A stretch of DNA of 64,000 bases from Methanobacterium sp. UBA375 (GCA_002495625.1 DAGC01000012.1:801-64800); one strand, 5' to 3'; positions 23,686 to 33,367 are shown, counted from the stretch's first letter. A program made the numbers and translations. The notes: a model not told the origin generated them from the letters alone.

Positions 23686-25383
23686 ATGTCTGAAGAAGCA
23701 AAAAGCCCCATGAAGTATGAAGAGCTGGTGAAATTATACGAGGCTATGGATTCCACCACCAAGAGACTGGAAAAAACCGCTATTTTAGCGGAATTCCTGG
23801 AGATGGTGGGTGAAAAGGACCCGGAAAATTTGCCAGTAGTTACTTTACTGTCACTGGGTCGTATATTCCCCACCTGGAGCGAGGAAGAGTTAGGAATAGG
23901 GTCTAAACTCCTCATGAAAGCCATTTCCCTGGTGGTAGGTGTGACACCGGAGGAGGTGGAGGATCAAATCAGGGACAGCGGGGATATAGGAACCGCATCA
24001 GAAGAGCTTTTCCAGCGTAAAGTACAATCCACGCTTTTTATGAGGTCCCTGTCCATCGATAAGGTCCACCAAAACCTGGTAAAAATCGCAGATATCAGTG
24101 GAGGAAGGTCGCAGTACAAGAAATTAGAGATACTGAGGGAACTCTTATCATCAGCATCGCCACAGGAAGCAAAATACCTTACCCGTACAGTACTGGAAGA
24201 ATTACGGGTGGGGGTGGGAGAAGGAACCCTTAAAGATGCCATTTCCACGGCGTTCAACGTGCCTAAAGAGACGGTGGAAAGGGCTCATATGTTAACCAAT
24301 GATCTGGGACTGGTGGCAAAGGTGGCCAGAGACGAGGGGGAGGAAGGACTTAAAAAACTTACACTCAAACCAGGCAAACCAGTAAAACCCATGCTCGCCC
24401 AGTTATCCCCGGATTATCAGGTCACCATCAGGGAGATGGGATACGCTCTCTGTGAGACCAAATATGATGGTGTCCGGGTCCAGATCCACCGGGAAAATGA
24501 TGAAGTAAACATATTCACCAGGAGACTGGAAAACATCAGTCTTGCTGTTCCGGAAATCACCGAATATATTAAAAAAGCTATTAAACCATCTGATTTCATT
24601 GTTGAAGGGGAGATAATAGTTACCAAGGAAGGGAAGCCCATATCCTTCCAGTATATGTTGCAGAGGGTCCGAAGGAAATATGAGATAGACCGGTTGAGGG
24701 AGGAGATTCCCCTTACACTGTACCTTTTCGATGTCCTTTATTACAAAGAGCCCACCCTGGATGAACCTTTAAAGGACAGGAGAAAATTACTGGAAGAAAT
24801 AGTAGAAGTCATCCCGGGTAAGCTTGAGTTAAGTAAACAGGTTAAAGTCACACCTGAAACAGCAGATTTAGCCCTGGATCTGTTCAACGAATCTATTGAT
24901 GAAGGTCATGAGGGTGTCATGTTAAAGGATCCAAACGCACCCTATACCCCCGGTCTCAGGGGTAAGAAGATGTTGAAGTGGAAGGCCACACCAGAAACCC
25001 TGGATCTGGTGGTGGTGGGTGGAACCTACGGTAAAGGGAGAAGAGCTCATGTGATTGGTTCGTTCCTCCTGGCTTTACAGGATGAAAATAAGGAACTCAA
25101 AACACTGGCCCATGTAGCTACTGGCCTGGATGATAAGACACTCCAGGAGTTGAATGAAATGTCCGAGCCACTTATAACCCGTAAAATTGGCCAGAAGGTG
25201 GAGATGGTGCCGTCCATTATCATGGAGGTTGCCTTCAGTGAGATAGTTAAAAGCCCGGAATACGAGAGCGGCTACTCCTTAAGGTTCCCGGTGGTAAAGA
25301 GGATCAGGACAGACATCAGCATTGATGATATCGACACTGTGGAACGTGTGGAGTCCATGTTTGCCACTATGAAGCTTATTTAG
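23686..25383 (+). CDS. lig: ATP-dependent DNA ligase
   Basis: A 565-residue archaeal replicative DNA ligase. The N-terminal DNA-binding domain spans about 1-230; the nucleotidyltransferase core has adenylated-lysine motif CETKYDGVRVQIH, then FIVEGEIIV (motif III), LFDVLYY, EGVMLKD (motif IV) and KMLKWK (motif V), followed by an OB domain ending with LRFPVVKRIR. It seals Okazaki fragments and repair nicks. The ATG at 23686 has GGAG seven bases upstream and gives the length of MTH1580-type ligases; the frame is open 12 codons further. No operon partner. Confidence 0.95.
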   Translation: MSEEAKSPMKYEELVKLYEAMDSTTKRLEKTAILAEFLEMVGEKDPENLPVVTLLSLGRIFPTWSEEELGIGSKLLMKAISLVVGVTPEEVEDQIRDSGDIGTASEELFQRKVQSTLFMRSLSIDKVHQNLVKIADISGGRSQYKKLEILRELLSSASPQEAKYLTRTVLEELRVGVGEGTLKDAISTAFNVPKETVERAHMLTNDLGLVAKVARDEGEEGLKKLTLKPGKPVKPMLAQLSPDYQVTIREMGYALCETKYDGVRVQIHRENDEVNIFTRRLENISLAVPEITEYIKKAIKPSDFIVEGEIIVTKEGKPISFQYMLQRVRRKYEIDRLREEIPLTLYLFDVLYYKEPTLDEPLKDRRKLLEEIVEVIPGKLELSKQVKVTPETADLALDLFNESIDEGHEGVMLKDPNAPYTPGLRGKKMLKWKATPETLDLVVVGGTYGKGRRAHVIGSFLLALQDENKELKTLAHVATGLDDKTLQELNEMSEPLITRKIGQKVEMVPSIIMEVAFSEIVKSPEYESGYSLRFPVVKRIRTDISIDDIDTVERVESMFATMKLI

Positions 25384-25481
25384 ATCTGTTTTTTTACTCG
25401 TTTTTGTTTGAAAGTAAAGGTTAAATAATACTTTTTTTATATTAATTAATACATTGGAAATGGATGTCTTATGTGATCATA

Positions 25482-25874
25482 ATGGAAGATAGTTTTATCT
25501 TTAAAATAGCGTTAACTATGTCAATTGTGGGCCTGGTAGGTATGATGTTCTCTATTAACCTGATAACCGCCCGGGAAGTTAAGATCAACGAGATTAACCG
25601 GGGGATGCTGGATGAAGATGTAACCCTGCAAGGATTGGTACAGGATGTTAAGAAATCCTCCCGGAGCAACACCTATTTCCTGGATATAATGGATGGAACC
25701 GGTAAAATATCAGTGATAGTCTTTGAAAGCAGTGCAGTTGATCTAGAAAAGACCAATCAGAGTATTTACACTCTGAATAATAAGAGAGTGAAAGTCACCG
25801 GTAAAATAAGTGAATACCAGGGGAAGATGGAACTGATTCTCAAGGATGCGGCTTCCTTAGAAATACTAGGATGA
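25482..25874 (+). CDS. Membrane-anchored OB-fold protein
   Basis: About 130 residues. One N-terminal membrane helix (FKIALTMSIVGLVGMMFSIN) is followed by an OB-fold of the tRNA_anti type (DVTLQGLVQDVKKS, YFLDIMDGTGKISVIVFES, NKRVKVTGKISEYQGKMELIL). The OB domain resembles nucleic-acid-binding or periplasmic OB proteins; with an N-terminal anchor it may face outside the cell. The start at 25482 has GTGAT upstream; an ATG at 25464 adds six residues. Its stop lies 35 nt from the convergent flippase-like gene. Function unknown. Confidence 0.75.
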   Translation: MEDSFIFKIALTMSIVGLVGMMFSINLITAREVKINEINRGMLDEDVTLQGLVQDVKKSSRSNTYFLDIMDGTGKISVIVFESSAVDLEKTNQSIYTLNNKRVKVTGKISEYQGKMELILKDAASLEILG

Positions 25875-25909
25875 TACGATGTTTACACAAAATTAAACGT
25901 TTAAATTCC

Positions 25910-26911
25910 CTATTTCTCTGAAGACAGGCTGAGGGTATACTTTTTAATTTCATCCAGAATATCCCGGGCGTAATAGGCGGAGAAGATGATGCCCAGCACG
26001 TTTACCAGCCAGAAGGAAACCAGCCGATCAACCAGGGCGATACTACCGGCCAGGGCACTGGGCACACCGAAAAGTACGAATAATCCAGTTAAAGAAATTT
26101 CAATGGAACCAATTCCACCGGGAAGGGCACTGAGTACCCCAATTACATTGGCCAGGAGGAAAATAATGATTATCGCCATGAAATCCATTTGAAGGTTGAA
26201 GGCGTAGAATACGGTGTAAAGCCGGACACATTCCAGTAACCAGGACATCAAAGATAATATAAATACAAATGACAGGTTTTTCAGGTTGGAGAATGACTGG
26301 GCATAGTTTATAATCCCCTCCAGTCCGGTGGTAAGCCGGTCGTAAAGGTTATCCAGTACTTCCTCTTTTATAGGCAGTTTGCTGATTATGGGATGTATCT
26401 TACTGTATAACCATACTCCACTGCCCTCCCTCCAGTTAATCAGATAAACTATAAAAGTCACCCCTAAGGATAATAAACCGCCGATTATAGCGATGAAACG
26501 TATTTTAGGCAGGAATAATCCGGCGATAATTAAGAGAGAACCGGCTATGGCCAGGTCAAAGAATCTCTCAGTCAGACCGGCGGACATACCTTCAGATAGA
26601 CTTATTTTATTTAATTTTTTACCGGCCACTGCGGTCAGTACTTCACCAGCACTTTTCATGGGGCTGAAGTTCCCGGCGAAGATTCCAATGGTTTTAACCA
26701 CGAAGTTATTTTTAAATTCAGTGGTCTGGTCGATGATGAAACCCCACCGAAGGGACCTGATAAATACCACCACGATATGTATAACAGCTGCAAGTAAGAT
26801 AAACCACCAGTCAGCAGTTTCAAGGGCGGTTATGATATTGGATGGCCCAATCCATAATATCAACAATACTACCAGGAGTATACTGAATAAAAGCACGATA
26901 AACTGCTTCAA
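25910..26911 (-). CDS. Flippase-like integral membrane protein (UPF0104/AglD-type)
   Basis: A 333-residue protein with about eight membrane helices, of the lysylphosphatidylglycerol-synthase membrane domain / UPF0104 family. Landmarks are HIVVVFIRSLRWGFII, GNFSPMKSAGEVLTA, GLTERFFDLAIAG, and LPGGIGSIEISLTGLFVLFGV. In archaea such proteins are linked with lipid-bound sugar handling, often fused or adjacent to a GT2 enzyme as in AglD. Here it overlaps the GT2 gene by 4 nt (ATGA), so the two are coupled. It probably moves or modifies a polyprenol-linked sugar, but no direct activity is shown for this family member. Confidence 0.8.
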   Translation of the reverse strand: MKQFIVLLFSILLVVLLILWIGPSNIITALETADWWFILLAAVIHIVVVFIRSLRWGFIIDQTTEFKNNFVVKTIGIFAGNFSPMKSAGEVLTAVAGKKLNKISLSEGMSAGLTERFFDLAIAGSLLIIAGLFLPKIRFIAIIGGLLSLGVTFIVYLINWREGSGVWLYSKIHPIISKLPIKEEVLDNLYDRLTTGLEGIINYAQSFSNLKNLSFVFILSLMSWLLECVRLYTVFYAFNLQMDFMAIIIIFLLANVIGVLSALPGGIGSIEISLTGLFVLFGVPSALAGSIALVDRLVSFWLVNVLGIIFSAYYARDILDEIKKYTLSLSSEK

Positions 26912-27591
26912 TTTTTAATCCTCCTTCTTAAATCCCTTAAAAGGAGTTTAAAGATGTAATAAGTGTACTTCAATATCTTAACCCCGGTGATATATGACTT
27001 CTCCCCCTTATAGGAACTGGGAATGGGAATCTCCTTGACAGACAGACTATTTAAGGAGGCCTGATACAGCATCTCTGACTCGAATTCATAATCATCATAG
27101 GGTATCCCTGAAAAAACACGGGCTGCCTCCCGGGAGAAGATTCTAAAACCGCTCTGGCTATCAGTTATATGATATCCAGTGGTGAATTTCAACAAGTTAG
27201 TGGTTAAATTGTTGGAAAATTTCCTCTGTAATGCCATTCCCTCTGGAGGGCCTTCTAAGAAACGGGAGCAGATGATCATCCCTGCATCATCCAGGCTATC
27301 CAACAGTTGGGGGATGAACCGGGGGTCGTGCTGTCCGTCTCCGTCTAACATAACCATTGCATGGTATCTCTTTTTTAAAGCGTATCTTATCCCGGTTTTT
27401 AAAGCAGCACCTTTACCCAGATTTTTCTCATGTTTTATCACACTGCCCCCTGCTTCCCGGGTTAACTGGGATGTACGGTCACTGGAACCATCATCCACCA
27501 CCAGAACATCCGAGTACTTTAAAGAATTGCTTACAACCTTTCCTATGGTTGCCTCTTCATTATAAGCAGGGATTATGATTATATATTTCAT
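26908..27591 (-). CDS. Family 2 glycosyltransferase, dolichol-phosphate-sugar synthase type
   Basis: A protein of about 227 residues opening with MKYIIIIPAYNEEATIGKVV, the GT2 nucleotide-binding edge. Further motifs: VLVVDDGSSDRT, the DxD-like MLDGDGQHDPRFIP, and SDSQSGFR-like TDSQSGFRIFSREA. It would transfer a sugar from a nucleotide donor to polyprenyl phosphate at the inner membrane face. No membrane segment is present, but the overlapping flippase-like gene supplies one. The ATG at 27591 is chosen because it starts the fold directly; the frame continues to an ATG at 27633. Confidence 0.9.
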   Translation of the reverse strand: MKYIIIIPAYNEEATIGKVVSNSLKYSDVLVVDDGSSDRTSQLTREAGGSVIKHEKNLGKGAALKTGIRYALKKRYHAMVMLDGDGQHDPRFIPQLLDSLDDAGMIICSRFLEGPPEGMALQRKFSNNLTTNLLKFTTGYHITDSQSGFRIFSREAARVFSGIPYDDYEFESEMLYQASLNSLSVKEIPIPSSYKGEKSYITGVKILKYTYYIFKLLLRDLRRRIKN

Positions 27592-27726
27592 CTTAACTTT
27601 CCTATGTTGAATCACAGATTTCAAATTTTCCATTGAATATTTCAGAAGGATTCAGGAGCTTGAACTTTAAAATACTATCATTATTTTTAAATGTTTACAT
27701 ATTATATTAGAATAAAGTGATTTATA

Positions 27727-29130
27727 ATGAATATATCGTATATTAAAGAGATCAGGACTAATTTTTGGTGGTTTTCCCCGGCGGTGGTGATGTTTTTCCT
27801 GGCTCTCCTCCCCACCCTAAAATATGGTTACCCCTTAAGCTGGGATATCTATTACCACACGCACATGGCCCACCTCTATCTGGAACACGGGTTCACTTAC
27901 TTTGATCCCTTAACCTACGCCCCATTCGGAAGACCCATCTTCTATCCGCCTCTGTTCCAGTACTTATTAGCTGCCGTTGGTGTTCTATTTAATCAGGATA
28001 TTTTAACAGTTGCCCGGGTTTTCCAGCCGATATTTGCGTTTCTTGTAATATTATCCTTCACTTACACTACCTACAAGCTTTACAATAAATGTACGGCGTT
28101 TTTCGCTGGATTTCTGGCCATGTCCACCTCACTCGTCCACAGGTTTGTCCTCCCTATACCAGAAAATCTGGCCTTAATGATCTTTCCCCTTTCCGTTTAC
28201 TTGTATTATCGGTCAATAAAGGATGATAGTTACAGGTATGCTGTTTTCTCTGGTGTACTGGCGGGTATAATATTTTTGACCCATGCACTTTCCATTTTAA
28301 TACTGGTATTGGTTATCACAGTTTTCACCGTGTCGATCCTCATTTTAAAGAAAAAAATGAATTTAAAGCAGTTCTGGGTGTTTTTAGGCTCCACATTCCT
28401 AGTAGGTTCCGTGTGGTGGCTTCCACTACTCCTTAAATATGGTTACATTTTCCTTAGCCCCCCTAACGAAGTGGTGGGCTTAGGAGGTTACCTCTTGATA
28501 TTCGGTGTTCTATCGTTAATTTTAATGCCCATCGGCGGGTATTTAATTTTAAAAAGAAGGCAAGTAAGGGATTTACTCATCATAACCTGGCTGTTATCAC
28601 TCCTGTTTCTGGCTAACATCTATCTACTGGGTGTTGATGTGTTAAGCGAGAGGATATTGACCTTCGCTGTTTTTCCCCTGGTTATAATGGCGGGACTGGG
28701 TTTGGATTACGTTAGAACCCATTTTAATCGAAAATTATTCTACTCCTTAGCCGCCCTCACTGTGGCTGTGGCTATCTTTTCTGGAGCTTATTACATGTCA
28801 GATACCGAACCCCTGGTTTATCATTCGGAAATGGACATAGCTCACTGGTTCAAAGCCAATGGAGACGGTCAGGGAGTGGTTGTATCTTCAAATTATAAGT
28901 TAGACCCCACAATCGTTGCTATATCAGGACAACCGGTAGCTACAGGGGGATATGATAATGGTAGGCTGAACAGTCTGGATATAGGGAAATATACGAGTGG
29001 AAATTTCACAAAATTAGATATAATAACGGATAAAGTGGGATACATAGTTTTAGATGTGGGAATAGAAACTCCGCCTTATTCCACGGTGGTTTATGAGAAT
29101 AATGAGTATAAGATATGTAGGATAGGATAA
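27727..29130 (+). CDS. GT-C-like multi-spanning membrane protein, paralogue A
   Basis: A 467-residue protein with about 10-12 membrane helices and a short extracytoplasmic C-terminal domain. The first loop (SWDIYYHTHMAHLYLEHGF then YFDPLTYAPFGRPIFYPP) is shared almost word for word with the gene at 30116. It resembles the first luminal loop of GT-C glycosyltransferases such as STT3/AglB, where an Asp binds metal. Domain databases may call it a PTPS-related or GT39-like membrane protein. It probably uses a polyprenol-linked sugar at the outer face, but this is inferred. GTGAT upstream of the ATG supports the start; it is divergent from the GT2 gene. Confidence 0.7.
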   Translation: MNISYIKEIRTNFWWFSPAVVMFFLALLPTLKYGYPLSWDIYYHTHMAHLYLEHGFTYFDPLTYAPFGRPIFYPPLFQYLLAAVGVLFNQDILTVARVFQPIFAFLVILSFTYTTYKLYNKCTAFFAGFLAMSTSLVHRFVLPIPENLALMIFPLSVYLYYRSIKDDSYRYAVFSGVLAGIIFLTHALSILILVLVITVFTVSILILKKKMNLKQFWVFLGSTFLVGSVWWLPLLLKYGYIFLSPPNEVVGLGGYLLIFGVLSLILMPIGGYLILKRRQVRDLLIITWLLSLLFLANIYLLGVDVLSERILTFAVFPLVIMAGLGLDYVRTHFNRKLFYSLAALTVAVAIFSGAYYMSDTEPLVYHSEMDIAHWFKANGDGQGVVVSSNYKLDPTIVAISGQPVATGGYDNGRLNSLDIGKYTSGNFTKLDIITDKVGYIVLDVGIETPPYSTVVYENNEYKICRIG

Positions 29131-29151
29131 TGCTCTAAAACAAATGGTTTA

Positions 29152-29194
29152 GTGGATAAAACTTCATTTTGTTTGGTGGATAAAACTTCATTTT
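29152..29194. repeat. 19-nt direct repeat, period 24
   Basis: GTGGATAAAACTTCATTTT occurs exactly twice (29152-29170 and 29176-29194) in the short gap after the GT-C-like gene. Function unknown; it may simply be a recent slippage duplication. Confidence 0.6.
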
Positions 29195-29233
29195 CAGTAA
29201 AATCTAAATAAAATCACTTTTCTATTATTTAAA

Positions 29234-29847
29234 CTAATTTTTTATGTGTTCCCATACTTCATTTATGTTAGTTTCAACTCTTTCTTTCATGGATTTTTCC
29301 GGCAATGCTATCCACATTATGACGGTTCCCATCATCATAGTTTCTATAACCTCTGAAACTATGGTATTATTAATATCTGATCTTATTACGCCCTGAGCTA
29401 TACCTTCATTGATTACGTCCTTAATAAAATCAAACATATTAGTGAAGAACTCTGTATAAATTTCGCTTATCATATTATATTTCTGAACACCTTCTATCAA
29501 TAGTAGGTGTAGTGTTCTATAGTCTATTTTTTCGGGACCTCCCACAAGCTGAGTAGTTTCATTGATAACAGAATCATCACCGATAATTGATAGTATTGCT
29601 ACTTTTAGTTTCTCTTTGGGCGTCCCTTCGAAATTTTTAATCTGTTCCATGGTTAAATAGAAATAGTTAAACAAGTATTTTTTTATTTACCCTCGACCAT
29701 CAACGTGTCTTTACTCTCAAAATGGTGATAGAATCCGCCGGTAGTGATGTTTGATTCTCTTTTAACTTCATTTATGGAAACATTATCAAATCCTTTTTCA
29801 AGTAAAAGTTTAAAAGCTGTTTCCATGATCCTTGATTTCGTATCCAT
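29234..29847 (-). pseudogene. Frameshifted TetR/AcrR regulator
   Basis: The minus strand from the ATG at 29847 (GGTGA just upstream) encodes a typical TetR DNA-binding domain: METAFKLLLEKGFDNVSINE, ITTGGFYHHFESKDTLMVEG, then a stop at about 29686. The next frame continues at once with KKYLFNYFYLTMEQIKNFEG and a full TetR ligand-binding domain to 29234. Joining needs the equivalent of a one-base insertion at or near the A7 tract at about 29677-29683. This is either an inactivating mutation or a sequence error. An intact product would be about 203 residues and could regulate the divergent GT-C-like gene at 30.1 kb. Confidence 0.7.
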
Positions 29848-30115
29848 AATTCACCCTTCCCTTAATTTTATTTTATCTCTGTAATAAACTAAATTTAATA
29901 TTAAAATCAAATGTTTAGGTAATCTAAAAGAGTGATCACACCAGAGACCCTGTAACCTCATTTAACCTGTGACATTCTCTTAAATATTTTGATGTTGTGC
30001 TATAAATTAAATGTGGAATTAATGTAAAGTATAGGGTAATTCTCACCATAAATTTGTTCTAAAAGTAAATCCAATATTTGGAGGTAGAGTTAGTACGACC
30101 ACTAAAATAGACTAC

Positions 30116-31705
30116 TTGAACACACAAAAGGGTTGGAAAACCTTTTTACTCGTAATTCCTGCTGTAATGGCATTTCTAATAGTGTTGATCCCCACCTTGA
30201 AATTTCAGTGGCCGTTAAGCTGGGATATCTATTACCACGTCCATCTGGCGGGGCTCTATCTGGAATATGGATTCACCTACTTTGATCCCTTAACAGTCGC
30301 TCCATTGGGAAGGCCCATAGCCTATCCACCTGTTTTTCACTTCCTCCTGGCTGGACTTTCCTATGTTTCGGGTACAGACCCGTTTCAGGTGGCCAGATAC
30401 TTGCAGCCGGTACTGGCCATGGCCCTAGTTCTGTCCATCACTTACGTTACTTACCGTTTATTCGGGTTTATTTCAGGAATATCGGCTGGTATACTCACTA
30501 TATTCAGTTTTATAACCATTAACCGGGGATTTTTTGCATCTCCCGGTACTTTAAGCCTTATATTAATGCCCCTGGTTTTATATGCATATTACCGGGCCAA
30601 TGAGGATGGTAACTTTAAATTCCTCCTGGTTTCGGCCGTATTATGTGGGGTGGTGTTTTTAACTCACAGTTTAACGGCATTTATGATGCTCGTGGTAGTG
30701 TTCACCTTCGCAGCAGTTATGAAGCTCTTGAAGAGAAGCTTTAACCCTAAATATCTGGCTATTTTCCTTACTATCACCGCAGTTATGGCTTTACTCTGGT
30801 GGGGGCCGCTTTATATCCTATATCACCCCCAGTTCAACATTTTCCCAGGATATCCGCTCCCCATATCCGAATATTACATCCGATACCTGGGGATTATTCC
30901 TACTTTACTTGCCACTCTTGGGGGTTTATCCCTGCTCAAGAAGGGCGAAAATAAGGGCATTTTCATCCTAGTCTGGTCACTTTCCACGTTAATCTTAAGC
31001 AGGGCATATCTCATTGGTGTAGATTTAATTCCCATCCGTGTACTGGAAGTAGCCTCCTATCCCCTTATCATCATGGCGGGGTATGGGCTGGCAGTCGGTC
31101 TTGATATACTCGGACATAGACTAAATAAAAATAATAGGGATGGTAACTCCTCTAAAGACCCCTTTAAGAACCTTAAAAAACATATAAAATTAACGGTGCT
31201 AATCCTTCTAAGCGTCTTCACCCTGATTTCAGGCGCTGTATTTGCCGATGGCTACACACCTAACCTGATAAGTCCAGACGATTTACATTCCGATTATATC
31301 TTCCCTGAGAGTGTGCATATACTCTTTAACCCTCTGGACTATACCTTCAAGTTTCAGGTCATAGCTGACCGGTTTGGGGATCTTACACTCGCCCAGAACA
31401 GAGAGGGGGTGGTGGATTGGTTTAAATATAATGGGGAGAAGGATAAAACAGTCTACTCTGTTGATTCCTATGTGGATACCATAATAGTTTCCACAACCAG
31501 GATGAAAGTGATGAAGGGGGGTTACAGTGAAAGTATTCCATTATCTGTCTTTAAAAGGAATATGGATGATGTTGGCAGTTTAAACCGGGAGCAGCTTTTA
31601 AAGGATGACATCAAATACCTCCTGCTTCGAAATGGAATGACTATTCCCCCTTACGCTAGGGAAGTGTATAGAAATGGTAACTACGTCATCTGTGTAGTTG
31701 AATAA
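30116..31705 (+). CDS. GT-C-like multi-spanning membrane protein, paralogue B
   Basis: A 529-residue paralogue of the protein at 27727, with the same first loop (SWDIYYHVHLAGLYLEYGF, YFDPLTVAPLGRPIAYPP), about 11 membrane helices and a longer extracytoplasmic tail that includes a last helix near 365-385. The usual in-frame start TTG at 30116 has no ribosome site. A perfect GGAGGT at 30080-30085 points instead to ACG at 30095, which would add MTTKIDY. The last codons overlap the earliest start of the next gene, so the two are probably co-transcribed. Likely a polyprenol-sugar-dependent transferase of the cell envelope; substrate unknown. Confidence 0.7.
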   Translation: MNTQKGWKTFLLVIPAVMAFLIVLIPTLKFQWPLSWDIYYHVHLAGLYLEYGFTYFDPLTVAPLGRPIAYPPVFHFLLAGLSYVSGTDPFQVARYLQPVLAMALVLSITYVTYRLFGFISGISAGILTIFSFITINRGFFASPGTLSLILMPLVLYAYYRANEDGNFKFLLVSAVLCGVVFLTHSLTAFMMLVVVFTFAAVMKLLKRSFNPKYLAIFLTITAVMALLWWGPLYILYHPQFNIFPGYPLPISEYYIRYLGIIPTLLATLGGLSLLKKGENKGIFILVWSLSTLILSRAYLIGVDLIPIRVLEVASYPLIIMAGYGLAVGLDILGHRLNKNNRDGNSSKDPFKNLKKHIKLTVLILLSVFTLISGAVFADGYTPNLISPDDLHSDYIFPESVHILFNPLDYTFKFQVIADRFGDLTLAQNREGVVDWFKYNGEKDKTVYSVDSYVDTIIVSTTRMKVMKGGYSESIPLSVFKRNMDDVGSLNREQLLKDDIKYLLLRNGMTIPPYAREVYRNGNYVICVVE

Positions 31706-31730
31706 TTCTCGAAAAAATAAAGTGGTTTTG

Positions 31731-33317
31731 ATGGATAAATCATATAAACTCCTTCGGATATTTGCCTGTTTCTTTATTGGAGTTTTAATTCTTTGTTTCT
31801 TAATTAAACCCCTCGTTGCTACAGATGAATCTTTCAACGGCTTTTCTGGAGAAGGAAACGATACCGTCATCATCTGTTCTGCAACCGGTGATATGAAGGC
31901 CCTGGAGGTGGGTGTTGCATCCTACGCCGGGAAAGAGGGGATACCCCTTATTTTAACCAGTCAAACCATTCCCTTCCCTTTGAATGAATGGTTTTCCCTG
32001 TTTAAGGACAGGGCTAATATCAAGAAGGTAATCCTGATTGGTCCGGTTTCCCCCTGGCAGGTTCTTTCCTTGAAACTGCTTAATTTAAATGTTGAGAGGA
32101 TCGACGGATCTTCTAAAGCAGAAATCCTCACTGAAATGGCTGAGAAGGCTTACAAATCCCAGGATACAGTTATAATCACCGCTTCTGATCCGTCAGCTTC
32201 ACTTTTAGGGGCTTATATGGATGTCCCTGTTTTTGTGGTGGCTGAACCAGGTGAATACGTATCTTCTGACACTCTAGAGCCTGAATATGAAAGCTACATA
32301 TCAGATAATAATATAAAACGTGTTATTGTTGTGGGAACTGTTTCTCAGGGTATAATAGATGATTTGAATTCTAAAGATATCCAGTTAGAGGAAATAGGGG
32401 GGGATGACAATTTCCAGACCAGTGTCCTGGTTTCCGATAGAATCAGGGATATCCTTGGTCAGAGGAGTGTTGAAGTTAAAACTGCTTATGCTGGTTTCTA
32501 TGGGGAATTACCTTCCATCATACCCCTGGCAGTACATAATAACTCGATAATCCTGACAGACCCTACTATCCACATGGATGAAGCAGTAGATTATCTAAAA
32601 ACAGCCGGAATAGATGATGTAGTCATTACCCGGAACGGTCCGGCTGATTACCTGCAGATGGAAGAGCCGGATTTCGTATCAAGCAGGTTCATAGATAAAT
32701 TGCATGCGGCGGGTATTGATACTTTCTCATTAACCAATTTCAGGACCATCAACGAGGCAACTGGTTTATATGAAACCAAGATGATGGCTGCCGAACTTCT
32801 TCATGGAACCGGTGGTTTATGGGGTGTTGCAGGATTGGATCCGAGTTTAACCCTCCTGGATTCAGTTAGAACTGGTATTACTGGTTATCCACCTATCTTA
32901 GACACGGTTTTAAAGGGAGGTAATTGGGGTTCAAGCACAGGTTCCCAGTTAACTGTTAAACAAATAGGTTTGAATGAATGGTATTACCAGTGGAAAGGTA
33001 TTCATCCATATATATGGCAGAAGATTAATGATGGTGATTGGTACTGCTATTCAGGCACCCAATATTCCTGGCACTGGATCCATGCCAATAAAACAGAACA
33101 TGGCATATTCACCAACAGCACCAACGATACCTGGACAGTGGAATATCTAAGTGATAACCAGGTTTATAACCGGGTTTACTGGGTTAAAAAAGGAAATATA
33201 TGGGAAGAAATACACTCTGAAGCATCATTCAACTGGAAAAAAGAATTAAATTCCTGGATATGCTATCAGGATGGAGTTAATGAGAGCTTTACCTTGTTCC
33301 CTACTAATTTTCTTTGA
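31731..33317 (+). CDS. Secreted protein with CWB2-like cell-wall-binding repeats
   Basis: About 528 residues. An N-terminal signal segment (LLRIFACFFIGVLILCFLIK) is followed by repeats resembling cell wall binding repeat 2: VIICSATGDMKALEVGVASY...GIPLILTS...KKVILIGPVSPW, then a second unit with TVIITASDPSAS...KRVIVVGTVSQGIIDDL and a third near NSIILTDPTIH...DDVVITRNGPADYL. The C-terminal 130 residues are rich in Trp and Tyr (WYYQWKGIHPYIWQK, WTVEYLSDNQVYNRVYWVKK) and look like a separate beta domain. It should be exported and attached to the pseudomurein wall or surface glycans. It follows the GT-C-like gene directly, suggesting joint function. The start at 31731 fits the signal peptide. Confidence 0.7.
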   Translation: MDKSYKLLRIFACFFIGVLILCFLIKPLVATDESFNGFSGEGNDTVIICSATGDMKALEVGVASYAGKEGIPLILTSQTIPFPLNEWFSLFKDRANIKKVILIGPVSPWQVLSLKLLNLNVERIDGSSKAEILTEMAEKAYKSQDTVIITASDPSASLLGAYMDVPVFVVAEPGEYVSSDTLEPEYESYISDNNIKRVIVVGTVSQGIIDDLNSKDIQLEEIGGDDNFQTSVLVSDRIRDILGQRSVEVKTAYAGFYGELPSIIPLAVHNNSIILTDPTIHMDEAVDYLKTAGIDDVVITRNGPADYLQMEEPDFVSSRFIDKLHAAGIDTFSLTNFRTINEATGLYETKMMAAELLHGTGGLWGVAGLDPSLTLLDSVRTGITGYPPILDTVLKGGNWGSSTGSQLTVKQIGLNEWYYQWKGIHPYIWQKINDGDWYCYSGTQYSWHWIHANKTEHGIFTNSTNDTWTVEYLSDNQVYNRVYWVKKGNIWEEIHSEASFNWKKELNSWICYQDGVNESFTLFPTNFL

Positions 33318-33367
33318 ATATTTGAGTATTAACAAATATTCTCAAATTAACCATAGCATCCCTCAAA

